Positions 8,488 through 16,293 of a stretch of 64,000 nucleotides of DNA are shown piece after piece. The stretch is taken from assembly GCA_016789745.1 (NCBI GenBank), contig JAEUQF010000175.1:1-64000 (forward strand), read 5' to 3'. A program made the position numbers and the translations under genes. Source of the stretch: Bryobacterales bacterium (lineage in GTDB: Bacteria; Acidobacteriota; Terriglobia; Bryobacterales; Bryobacteraceae). The number at the start of each line of letters is the position of its first letter. Position 1 is the stretch's first letter. A model generated the notes under the pieces. That model was given only the letters and a program-made list of their open reading frames with translations, did no database searches and was not told the origin of the DNA.

Positions 8488-9594
8488 TCATTTTACCAAA
8501 GGTCGTCGCCTCACCGAGTTGGCGTATGAAATCAGGTTCGCCATTTCGCGTCCGCTGAACTTTGGCCAGACGATACCAAGCGACCGCGCCTTCTCGAGCA
8601 CGGCCCCCTGGTGTTTCCAGAACGCAGCCAGCATCGCGGTAGCGTCGTAATCGCTGGCCGCTGGGAATCCATCATGACAGGCCGCACACCGGCGTACTTC
8701 AAAAAGGGTACGCCCTCCGGCAACATCGCCGGGTTCATCAAAGTACCGCGACTGCCACAAATACGCAAGCAGATCCGCCATCTCCGCTGAATTTAACGAA
8801 GGCGGCAGGCTCATCATCATCGGCGCATGGTTCCACAGAATGCCCGCCAGTGCCGTGAACGATTGGCCCGCGGGGCGCCCATCCATCGTCCGCACCCCGC
8901 GATGACACGTCACACAGGCCCGGCTGTTTAGCAGTGCCCTTCCCTTCTCCGCATCTCCTAAGCGGAAGTCGGGCGGCGGGCCGGCCGGAGTGTTGTTGTT
9001 GGTACGCGCGTAGGCCAGCAGATCGCGGATCTCCATTGTTGAAAGGCTGGGCCACATCATTTTGTTGTCGTCGAGCGCCGCACGCATCATGGGCGCATGC
9101 CGCCACATCGCCAGAAATAGCGAAGCAGGAGACAACAAAGCAGGCCAGCGCGAAACAGCTGGTGCCGGAGCACGGTCCTTCTCTTGATGGCACTCCGCGC
9201 AGTTCTGCAGGCGGAAGACCCGCGCCCCTTGTTTGGGATCGCCGGCGGTCTCGAAATAGCCTGCCCTGGCGAAGTACGCAAGAACGCTGTCGGCGGCGGC
9301 GCGATCCGGACCAGGCATCGACGTGCGGCTCAGCAGCGTTGCCCCGTGATTCCAGATGACGCCGGTGAGGCTTGCGGGCGTGTAGCGCGTGCGCAGCAGC
9401 TTCGTCAGAATGCCCGGCCGCATCGTAGCCACATCGTGGCACTCTCCACAACTCTGGCGCTGCATCCACGCCGCGCCCTCTTCGGCGCTTGCCGCCTGCA
9501 CCGGCCAGCTTGCCAGTCCGAGCACCACAAGCAAAACAGATCTGCGGGCAAGGCGTTCCACTGTTCCCGATTCTCCCATGCTCCTGGCTTTCAT
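8488..9594 (-). CDS. Tetrahaem cytochrome c made of repeated units
   Basis: This is an exported c-type cytochrome with four CxxCH haem sites: CGECH, CAECH, CVTCH and CAACH, at about residues 49, 132, 227 and 303 if the ATG at 9594 is used (368 residues). Each haem is followed by a similar block (WxH, then a methionine cluster, then LLAY and YF), so the protein looks like tandem copies of one mono-haem module of 75-95 residues. The signal peptide runs through RRSVLLVVLGLASW. Methionines in each block may be the sixth haem ligands. Its electron partner is unknown. Starts at 9642 and 9579 are also possible; the first lies only 15 bases from the divergent carotenoid operon. Confidence 0.85.
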   Translation of the reverse strand: MKARSMGESGTVERLARRSVLLVVLGLASWPVQAASAEEGAAWMQRQSCGECHDVATMRPGILTKLLRTRYTPASLTGVIWNHGATLLSRTSMPGPDRAAADSVLAYFARAGYFETAGDPKQGARVFRLQNCAECHQEKDRAPAPAVSRWPALLSPASLFLAMWRHAPMMRAALDDNKMMWPSLSTMEIRDLLAYARTNNNTPAGPPPDFRLGDAEKGRALLNSRACVTCHRGVRTMDGRPAGQSFTALAGILWNHAPMMMSLPPSLNSAEMADLLAYLWQSRYFDEPGDVAGGRTLFEVRRCAACHDGFPAASDYDATAMLAAFWKHQGAVLEKARSLGIVWPKFSGREMANLISYANSVRRRPLVK

Positions 9595-9657
9595 TCCGTG
9601 CCGGTGAGATACTTTAGACCCATTGAAAATCCGTGGAATCAACTACGGTGAGGTGCT

Positions 9658-10491
9658 ATGGCTGCGACGCTGTTCCTGTCTGAACTGCGGGTTGACCGCA
9701 AACTGACCGACGATTACCTCGACCGGCTGCTGGCCAATCCCGCCGAGCAGAGCAGCCCGGTGCAGGAGTCGATGCGCTACGCCGTGCTGGGTGCCGGACA
9801 GCGGCTACGCCCCTTACTGGCCTATCGCACGGCTCGCATCCTCAACCAGGAATGTGCCGCGACGCTGCGCGCCGCCGCTGCTGTCGAGTTGGTACATTGC
9901 GCTTCCCTTATTGTCGACGACCTGCCCTGCATGGACGACAGCCCCATGCGGCGCGGGCGCCCTTCCACGCACGTTGCGTTTGGGGAGCCCGTCGCCATCC
10001 TCGCGGCGTTCTCTCTGATCGCGCTTGCTTCCCGCAGCCTGCTCGAAGGCGATCTCGACGACACCGAGCTTCGCGCCCTGGTGCGCTTCCAGAAGCGCCT
10101 GCTGTCGACCCTCGATAGCGGCAGCCTGATCGCCGGCCAAGCCATGGACCTCCAGCTTACCGGCGACACCCGCCTCCGGCACTTGGCGCAGATCTCCGAA
10201 CTCAAAACCGTTCCGCTGTTCCAGTTGGCCATGCACGCAGGAGCAGTCTTCGCCCCGCCCGCCGCAGGCTGGGACTCGCTGCTCGACAGCGCCGGCCACC
10301 ACATCGGCATGCTCTACCAAATGGTGGATGACTTCCTCGATGGCGACGACACCGACGAGCAGGCTTTGGCCCACCAGTTCGCTCGCACCAGTGACCTCGT
10401 TAAGCAATTCGGCCACCGCGCTTATCTTCTGAACGACATGTTGGAGTTTCTCTATGGCAAGGCCTTCGAAACAGATCGTAGTCATCGGTAG
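9658..10491 (+). CDS. Polyprenyl (geranylgeranyl/farnesyl) diphosphate synthase
   Basis: This trans-isoprenyl diphosphate synthase condenses IPP with allylic diphosphates to supply the precursor for carotenoids. In 277 residues it shows GQRLRPLL (diphosphate-binding), the first aspartate-rich motif DDLPCMDD followed by MRRGRPSTH, and the second motif DDFLD. The DDx4D form is that of bacterial FPP/GGPP synthases. GGTGAGG lies just upstream of the ATG. It is the first gene of the carotenoid operon and overlaps crtI by 38 bases, so a role like CrtE is inferred. Chain length (C15 or C20) cannot be set by eye, and this matters because it decides between C30 and C40 carotenoids. Confidence 0.9.
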   Translation: MAATLFLSELRVDRKLTDDYLDRLLANPAEQSSPVQESMRYAVLGAGQRLRPLLAYRTARILNQECAATLRAAAAVELVHCASLIVDDLPCMDDSPMRRGRPSTHVAFGEPVAILAAFSLIALASRSLLEGDLDDTELRALVRFQKRLLSTLDSGSLIAGQAMDLQLTGDTRLRHLAQISELKTVPLFQLAMHAGAVFAPPAAGWDSLLDSAGHHIGMLYQMVDDFLDGDDTDEQALAHQFARTSDLVKQFGHRAYLLNDMLEFLYGKAFETDRSHR

Positions 10492-11944
10492 CGGCTTCGG
10501 CGGCCTCGCCACCGCCGTTCGCCTGCAGACCCGCGGCTATGAAGTCACGCTGCTGGAATCGCGCGATCAATTGGGCGGACGCGCCTATGTGTATCGCCAG
10601 GACGGCTTCACCTTCGATGCAGGGCCCACCGTCATCACCGCACCGTTCCTGATCGAAGAGCTGTTCCAGGGCGCCGGCCGCCGCATGAGCGACTACGTCA
10701 AGCTGGTTCCCGTCGACCCCTTCTATCGTGTCGAATTTCACGATGGCCGTGCCTTCGAATACAACGGCGATGAAGCCGAGACCGAGCGCCGCGTCGCCGC
10801 CTTTGCACCCAACGATGTCGAAGGCTATCGCCGCATGATCGCCAAAGCCCGCGACATTTTCGACAAAGGCTTCCTGCAATTGAGTGACCGCCCGTTCCTC
10901 AACTTCACCGACATGGTGAAGGTGATCCCTGACCTGGCGCGACTGCAGTCCTATCGCACGGTGGCGGGCTTCGTATCGCAGTACGTCCAGGATCCGCTGC
11001 TGCGCCGCGTCTTCAGTTTCCATCCGTTGTTGGTAGGCGGCAATCCCTTCCAGACCACCTCCATCTACGCGCTCATCCATACGCTGGAGCGCGAGTGGGG
11101 CGTGCACTATGCCATCGGCGGGACCGGAGCCATCGTGCAGGCGCTGGGCAAGCTGTTCGTCGAACTCGGCGGCAAGGTGAAGCTATCGACGCCGGCCAGA
11201 CGCATCCTGGTCGACAACCATCGCGTAACGGGCGTCGAAACCGCGCACGGTGAGCGGCTGCAGGCCGATGCGGTGGTCAGCAACGCGGACGTCGCCAACA
11301 CCTATCGCAAGCTGCTGCCCACCGAGGCCCGCCGCAAGTACACCGACAGCAAGCTCGATTCCATGCGCTACAGCATGTCGCTGTTCGTTCTCTACTTCGG
11401 CACATCGAAGCAGTATCCTGACGTTCGCCACCACACCATCATCCTCAGCGAGCGCTACCAGGGCCTGCTGCACGACATCTTCAACACCAAGCGCCTGACC
11501 GAGGACTTCTCCCTCTACCTGCATCGCCCCACCGCCACCGATGCCTCCATGGCGCCTCCGGGCTGCGATTGTTGGTACGCGTTGATCCCCGTTCCCAACC
11601 AGCTGAGCGGTATCGACTGGCGCACCGAAGCCAAGCCCTTCCGCGACCGCATCATGGCGTTTCTCGAAGAGAACCACCTGCCCGGCCTGCGCGAGAGCAT
11701 CGTCACCGAGCGCATGTTCACGCCTCTCGATTTCGAGCAGACGCTCGACAGCTACCGGGGCGCTGGCTTCAGCTTCGAGCCCATCTTCACCCAATCGGCC
11801 TGGTTCCGTCCTCACAACCATAGCGAGGACGTGGAGCATCTCTACTTCGCCGGCGCGGGCACGCATCCCGGCGCGGGGGTCCCCGGCGTGTTGTCCTCAG
11901 CCAAGATCGCGGAGAAGCTGATTTGCCAGAGACTGCCGGCCTGA
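10454..11944 (+). CDS. crtI: CrtI-type phytoene desaturase
   Basis: This FAD-dependent desaturase introduces conjugated double bonds into phytoene or diapophytoene. The 496-residue protein opens with the dinucleotide-binding fold (VVIGSGFGGLATAVRL, then LLESRDQLGGRAY) and FDAGPTVIT, and ends with the CrtI signature FAGAGTHPGAGVPGVLSSAK. Length matches the family. GGAG lies seven bases before the ATG, inside the end of the previous gene. Its stop overlaps crtB, so the three genes are translationally coupled. The number of desaturation steps is unknown. Confidence 0.95.
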   Translation: MARPSKQIVVIGSGFGGLATAVRLQTRGYEVTLLESRDQLGGRAYVYRQDGFTFDAGPTVITAPFLIEELFQGAGRRMSDYVKLVPVDPFYRVEFHDGRAFEYNGDEAETERRVAAFAPNDVEGYRRMIAKARDIFDKGFLQLSDRPFLNFTDMVKVIPDLARLQSYRTVAGFVSQYVQDPLLRRVFSFHPLLVGGNPFQTTSIYALIHTLEREWGVHYAIGGTGAIVQALGKLFVELGGKVKLSTPARRILVDNHRVTGVETAHGERLQADAVVSNADVANTYRKLLPTEARRKYTDSKLDSMRYSMSLFVLYFGTSKQYPDVRHHTIILSERYQGLLHDIFNTKRLTEDFSLYLHRPTATDASMAPPGCDCWYALIPVPNQLSGIDWRTEAKPFRDRIMAFLEENHLPGLRESIVTERMFTPLDFEQTLDSYRGAGFSFEPIFTQSAWFRPHNHSEDVEHLYFAGAGTHPGAGVPGVLSSAKIAEKLICQRLPA

Positions 11945-12828
11945 CATTACCGGAATTGCAGGTGCAGGCCGCGGAGGCCACCGCGCGCGGGTCGAAGAGC
12001 TTCTACTTCGCCACACGCTTCTTCCCCCCGGAACTCGCGCAGGCCGCCCACGCCGTCTATTGGTTCTGCCGCTATACGGACGACCTTGTCGACGAGACGC
12101 CGTCCATCGAAACCGGCACGCGCGATCTGGAAGCCTGGGCCGACGAGTTGCAACGCGGCCTGCGCGGGCAAGCCGTCGTCCACCCGGTGCTGCGTCTGTT
12201 CCTGCGCACCCTGGATCGCTACCAGATCCCCGGGGAGTATCCGCTGGAGCTCATCGAGGGCATGCGCATGGACCTGCGCTGTACCCGTTATCAGAACTTC
12301 GACGAACTCCGCGTCTTCTGCTACCGCGTGGCGAGTGTGGTGGGCCTGATGATGTCCCATGTGATCGGCTTTCGCGGCGAGGCTCCGTCGCATGCCATCG
12401 ATCTCGGCATTGCCATGCAGTTGACCAACATCCTCCGCGATGTCGGCGAAGACTTGCAGCGCGGCCGCATCTATCTGCCCACGGAAGAGCTCGCGGCTCA
12501 CGGCTATTCCGAAGACGAGCTGCGCCGGGGCGTTCGCAACGATGCCTTCCGTAGTCTGATGCAGTTCCAGGTGTCGCGCGCCCGCCAGTATTACCAGGAG
12601 GCCATGCCCGGCATTTCCCTGCTCCACCCCGATGGGCGCTTTGCCGTGAAGGTGGCCGCCGACGTTTATCGCGCCATCCTCGGCCGGATTGAAGCCGCTG
12701 ATTACGATGTCTTCTCGCAACGCGCCGTCGTCCCCGCCCGTACCAAGTATTGGCTGACTGCACGCTCCATGGCAGTACCCGCCGCACGCCACTCGTTACT
12801 GCGTATGCTGGCCGTGTGGAGAGGATAG
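11923..12828 (+). CDS. crtB: Phytoene synthase (squalene/phytoene synthase family)
   Basis: CrtB-type enzymes join two prenyl diphosphates head to head. This 301-residue protein has both aspartate-rich sites, YTDDLVDE and DVGEDLQRGRIYLP, plus the family stretch YCYRVASVVG-like CYRVASVVGLMM. The start is a TTG at 11923 with GGAGA seven bases before it, inside the last codons of crtI. The crtI neighbour argues for a carotenoid role rather than the related HpnC/HpnD hopanoid enzymes. C30 and C40 specificity cannot be separated by eye. Confidence 0.93.
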   Translation: MPETAGLTLPELQVQAAEATARGSKSFYFATRFFPPELAQAAHAVYWFCRYTDDLVDETPSIETGTRDLEAWADELQRGLRGQAVVHPVLRLFLRTLDRYQIPGEYPLELIEGMRMDLRCTRYQNFDELRVFCYRVASVVGLMMSHVIGFRGEAPSHAIDLGIAMQLTNILRDVGEDLQRGRIYLPTEELAAHGYSEDELRRGVRNDAFRSLMQFQVSRARQYYQEAMPGISLLHPDGRFAVKVAADVYRAILGRIEAADYDVFSQRAVVPARTKYWLTARSMAVPAARHSLLRMLAVWRG

Positions 12829-12836
12829 CCCTCACG

Positions 12837-14225
12837 ATGCAGCTTGCCAGTCTGGCCGCGCTTGCCGGCATTGCCATTCACTATCTCTGCTTCTATCTGT
12901 TTGCCTGGCCGCTGCTGCCGGAGGCCATCGCCGAATGGATCATGGCGCGCACGCCTTCGCACTACGCCTTGTGGATCCTGGACGCTCTCGGCCCCTGGGC
13001 GAAGCCGAGCGCCGTCACCGGCGGCCTGGCGACGCTCGGCGCTGTGTTGTGGGTGGCTCGTTGGCGTTGGTGGGCCGGCGTTGCCGCCGCCCTCGGGTTG
13101 ACTTGGTTCCTCGCCTTCTCCTCTATCCCGGCATCCCTCTCCTTCTGGCTTCCCGCTGCCGCCGTTCTCTACGCCGGCGCCCGCCCATCGCAGGCCGTAC
13201 CAGCCGCCGGACGCCGCCGCTTCGTGCTGGCCGGTGTGATGGCTGCCGGCACCGTGTCCGTCGCGCTCGAGAGCTTCTTCCGCGACCGTATCGCCGCCGC
13301 CACCTCCGTAAAACCCGTCGCGTTGTTCTCCTTCGAACCGCCGCCCGAGCGTGAGCCATTCCTGCCTCCCCTGGTACGCAAGGCCGTCACCCCGGTCAGC
13401 GAGTTCTATGGGATGAGCAAGAACACCGTCGACCCCGTGATTGATCCCGCCACTTGGCGCCTGCGCATCACGGTCGACGGCCGCCCCCTGCGCGACTTCC
13501 GCTACCAGGAGTTACTTGCGCTACCGCGCGAGCAGCGCTATGTCAGCCTGCGCTGCATCAGTAATACGCTGCAATCGAATCTCATGGGCACCGCGCTGTG
13601 GAGCGGCGTGAGGCTCTCGCAACTGGTGGATCCCTCCAAGCTGCCCGCCGGCATTGTGGAAGCCGCCCTCATCGGCGTCGACGGCCATGGCGACAGCTTC
13701 CCCCTCGACTACGCGTTCGGCGAAGAGACGCTGTTCGCCTTAGGTATGAATGGCGAGACCCTCAACCGTACCCACGGCTTTCCCATCCGCCTGCTGGTGC
13801 CCCGCTACTACGGCTTCAAGCACGTGAAGTGGATCGATGAGATCCGCTTCGTCTCCCAGCCTTACTACGGCACCTGGCCCAAGCTGGGCTATACCAAGGA
13901 CCCGGCTATCCACACCGTCTGCTACATCGACCGCGTGCGGCGCGCTGGGAATGCTATCGAAGCCGGCGGCATTGCCTTCGCCGGCAGTCGCGGCATTCGC
14001 CGTGTCCAGGTACGCGCCGATAATGGCGATTGGCTGGAGGCAGCCTGCGAACAGCCTCTTTCGGCTTACACCTGGACCCGCTGGCGTGTTGTAATTCCAG
14101 TAATGAACGTAACGTTGGTGCATGCCAGGGCGATGGACGGGGCGGGCCGCTGGCAATCGGAGGTGGAGACGCCCCTGTTTCCGAACGGCGTGGCTGGGCC
14201 GACGGTCCGCAAGGTGTCGCTGTGA
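12837..14225 (+). CDS. Membrane-anchored sulfite-oxidase-fold molybdopterin oxidoreductase
   Basis: This 462-residue protein has about four hydrophobic helices in its first 130 residues, then a sulfite oxidase/MsrP-type molybdopterin domain. Signs of that domain are VIDPATWRLRITVDG, YVSLRCISN (the cysteine expected to bind molybdenum), GVRLSQLV and LVPRYYGFKHVKWI. A C-terminal beta-sandwich (dimerisation-like) follows, with RRVQVRADNG. The fold transfers oxygen atoms or reduces sulfoxides at the membrane face. I chose the ATG at 12837 with GGAGAGG upstream; a GTG at 12816 overlapping crtB is possible. Its place inside a carotenoid operon is unusual, and its substrate is unknown. Confidence 0.85.
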   Translation: MQLASLAALAGIAIHYLCFYLFAWPLLPEAIAEWIMARTPSHYALWILDALGPWAKPSAVTGGLATLGAVLWVARWRWWAGVAAALGLTWFLAFSSIPASLSFWLPAAAVLYAGARPSQAVPAAGRRRFVLAGVMAAGTVSVALESFFRDRIAAATSVKPVALFSFEPPPEREPFLPPLVRKAVTPVSEFYGMSKNTVDPVIDPATWRLRITVDGRPLRDFRYQELLALPREQRYVSLRCISNTLQSNLMGTALWSGVRLSQLVDPSKLPAGIVEAALIGVDGHGDSFPLDYAFGEETLFALGMNGETLNRTHGFPIRLLVPRYYGFKHVKWIDEIRFVSQPYYGTWPKLGYTKDPAIHTVCYIDRVRRAGNAIEAGGIAFAGSRGIRRVQVRADNGDWLEAACEQPLSAYTWTRWRVVIPVMNVTLVHARAMDGAGRWQSEVETPLFPNGVAGPTVRKVSL

Positions 14226-15376
14226 CCCCGCTCCCGGCGTTGCTGCTCCAAACCTGGCATGAGTTGAAGTTCGATCTCGGTTCGCCAGAAGACATCGACG
14301 GCTTCCCGTGGAGCGCACCGATTTCGATCGTCGTCCTGGTTCTGCTCTGCTTTCTGCTGTGGAAGGCACGCCGGAACTACATGGCGCTGCCCGAAGCCCC
14401 CGCACCTGTCAAAGCGCCTGGCGGCCAGGATGTGACCGTAGTAATCCCCGCCCGCAACGAAGAGGCGAACATCGCCAAGTGCGTCGCCGCCTTCAAGGAT
14501 GTTCGCGTCATCGTCGTGGACGACGCGTCTACCGACCGCACGGCAACGCTCGCTGCCGGTGCAGGCGCCGAAGTCCTGAAGGCTCCTCCGCTGCCGCGTG
14601 GCACCGTCGGCAAGGTCAACGCTATCATGGCCGGCGCCAAGGCCGTCACCAGCGACTACATCCTGTTCGTCGATGCCGACACGCGGTTTCAACCCGGCTT
14701 CGCCACGGCGCTCTCCAACTATGCCTACCAGGAGCGCGTCTCCATGGTCACCTGCTTTCCCCGCCAGCGCTGCGAAACCTTCTTCGAGAAGATGCTGATG
14801 CCCTACGCCTTCGCGCTCTACTTTTCCGGCGTGAACGCCCGGCGCATCCATGACGTCAAGAAGCCCGACGTGCTGGCCAACGGCCAATGCCTGCTCTTCC
14901 TGCGTTCCGCCTATGAGTTCCTAGGCGGCCACATCCTGGTGCAGAATAGCGTCGTCGAGGATGTGGCGCTGGCCCAGGTGGTGAAGCGCCATCGCATGGC
15001 CACCAAGGTCATGCGCGCCGAACATGCCGGCGAAGTCCGCATGTATGACTCGTTGGGAGCCATCTGGCGCGGTTTCAAGAAGAACTCCTTCCGCTTCCTG
15101 CGGCTGAATCCGCGCACCGGCGTGCAGGTGGTGTTGACCTCCATTCTGCTCACGAGTGTTCTCCCGCTCAGCTTCTGGCTCGCCTGGCAGGAGCAGTGGC
15201 CCATTTTCGGTCTGCTGCTGGCTGCGCCGGCTGCCCTGCTCGCGCCCTGGTACGGCGGCTTCGGACGCGCCTGGCTCTACCTCCCCGCCGCCTATCTCTT
15301 CCAACTCATCGCCCTGGACGGCATGGTTACCGCCCTGCTCCATCTCAAGACCGATTGGAAGGGGCGTAAGGTTTAA
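14222..15376 (+). CDS. Membrane GT2 family glycosyltransferase
   Basis: This 384-residue protein has an N-terminal membrane helix, a GT-A domain and two or three C-terminal helices. The GT-A marks are VTVVIPARNEE, VVDDASTDRTA, ILFVDADTRFQPG (the DxD metal site) and EDVALAQVVKRH (the catalytic ED). The overall plan resembles CrtQ, the staphyloxanthin glycosyltransferase, and HpnB. The GTG start at 14222 overlaps the previous stop as GTGA, with AAGG upstream, so it is coupled to the molybdo-enzyme gene. In this operon it most likely glycosylates a carotenoid or carotenoid acid (inference). Confidence 0.88.
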   Translation: MTPLPALLLQTWHELKFDLGSPEDIDGFPWSAPISIVVLVLLCFLLWKARRNYMALPEAPAPVKAPGGQDVTVVIPARNEEANIAKCVAAFKDVRVIVVDDASTDRTATLAAGAGAEVLKAPPLPRGTVGKVNAIMAGAKAVTSDYILFVDADTRFQPGFATALSNYAYQERVSMVTCFPRQRCETFFEKMLMPYAFALYFSGVNARRIHDVKKPDVLANGQCLLFLRSAYEFLGGHILVQNSVVEDVALAQVVKRHRMATKVMRAEHAGEVRMYDSLGAIWRGFKKNSFRFLRLNPRTGVQVVLTSILLTSVLPLSFWLAWQEQWPIFGLLLAAPAALLAPWYGGFGRAWLYLPAAYLFQLIALDGMVTALLHLKTDWKGRKV

Positions 15377-15382
15377 CCGGAC

Positions 15383-16105
15383 GTGGTGGCGCCCCCTCTG
15401 CGGTACCCTGTTCCTTGGCGCGAGGTCGCCGGCCTCTGGCGCCCCATCGTCTTTCACCAGCGCTGCAACCTGCGGGAGTTCACCGCGTCGGTGGTTGCCC
15501 GCATGGATCCCCACCCACTCTGTTTCGGGCTGGAGCATTTGCCACCCTCGCCCCGCTTTCTGGTGGTCGCGAATCACTTCCAGCGCAAAGGCCTGTGGAT
15601 CCTCCACCCGGCTTCCGCCATCTCCGACGTGCTTGCCCGCCGCTACGCCGGCCTGCAACCGCCCACCCGTTGGATCGTCACCGCGAACTGGCCGCGCTGG
15701 CGGCTGGGACCCATCCAGATCCCCAGCCCCGGCGACATCCTGCTCCCGCGCGTGGCGCACGCCCTCTGGTGTTATGCCGTGCCCTTCGCCGGCACCGATC
15801 CTCGCCGCACCGCCCGCGCGTTTCGGGAACTCCTGCGCGACGCCTCGCACGGGGCGGTGCCCTTAGGCGTGTTCCCGGAAGGTGTGGCTGGAACCGCGGG
15901 CCGCATCACCGAACCGCTGCCCGGCGTCGACCGGCTGATCTCACTGTTGGCGAAGGCCGATTATCCGCTGATCCCCGTGGGAATCGCCGAAGCCGGCCGC
16001 TTCATTCTGCGGTTTGGAGAGGCTATCCCGCCTCGTGATTTGTTGTCAGCCCCCAATAGCGCGGCACTCGCGTTGGAACGGGTGCGGCGACTCGCTACTC
16101 CCTGA
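15383..16105 (+). CDS. PlsC-like acyltransferase, divergent active site
   Basis: This 240-residue protein has lysophospholipid-acyltransferase-type marks: VVANH near the middle and GVFPEG about 120 residues later. The usual NHx4D dyad is altered here: the histidine is followed by FQRKG, so glycine replaces the aspartate. It starts at GTG 15383, seven bases after the glycosyltransferase stop. In staphyloxanthin synthesis a glycosyltransferase (CrtQ) is followed by an acyltransferase (CrtO); by analogy this gene may esterify a carotenoid sugar. Loss of the aspartate leaves its activity uncertain. Confidence 0.75.
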   Translation: MVAPPLRYPVPWREVAGLWRPIVFHQRCNLREFTASVVARMDPHPLCFGLEHLPPSPRFLVVANHFQRKGLWILHPASAISDVLARRYAGLQPPTRWIVTANWPRWRLGPIQIPSPGDILLPRVAHALWCYAVPFAGTDPRRTARAFRELLRDASHGAVPLGVFPEGVAGTAGRITEPLPGVDRLISLLAKADYPLIPVGIAEAGRFILRFGEAIPPRDLLSAPNSAALALERVRRLATP

Positions 16106-16147
16106 CTTGCCGATGAAGCGGCGCCCGATCGTCGCCGACTCTTGTTT

Positions 16148-16182
16148 GGCCGTGTCTTCTCTGCGTTCTTGGCGGCTCTGCG
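16148..16182. repeat. Fragment resembling a dispersed intergenic repeat
   Basis: The stretch reads like a short remnant with the core TCTCTGCGTTCTTGGCGG, a type of sequence I have met between genes of acidobacteria and planctomycetes. It lies between convergent genes. Whether it recurs in this genome cannot be tested here. Confidence 0.3.
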
Positions 16183-16252
16183 CGCGATTATCCGGGGGCT
16201 GCGTCGGGTCTTCAACGAAGCGGGCCCCGAGCTTGCTCCCAACGCGGGGGAC

Positions 16253-16290
16253 GGAGTGGGTGCAGCCGCGGCCGCCCCACTCCTCTCCTC
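16253..16290 (+). terminator. Hairpin terminator at the end of the carotenoid operon
   Basis: GGAGTGGG (16253-16260) pairs perfectly with CCCACTCC (16276-16283) around a GC-rich 15-base loop, followed by a pyrimidine-rich run. It separates the carotenoid operon from the convergent propeller gene. Apart from the repeat-like fragment, the interval 16106-16293 holds nothing else I recognise. Confidence 0.5.
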
Positions 16291-16293
16291 TAC

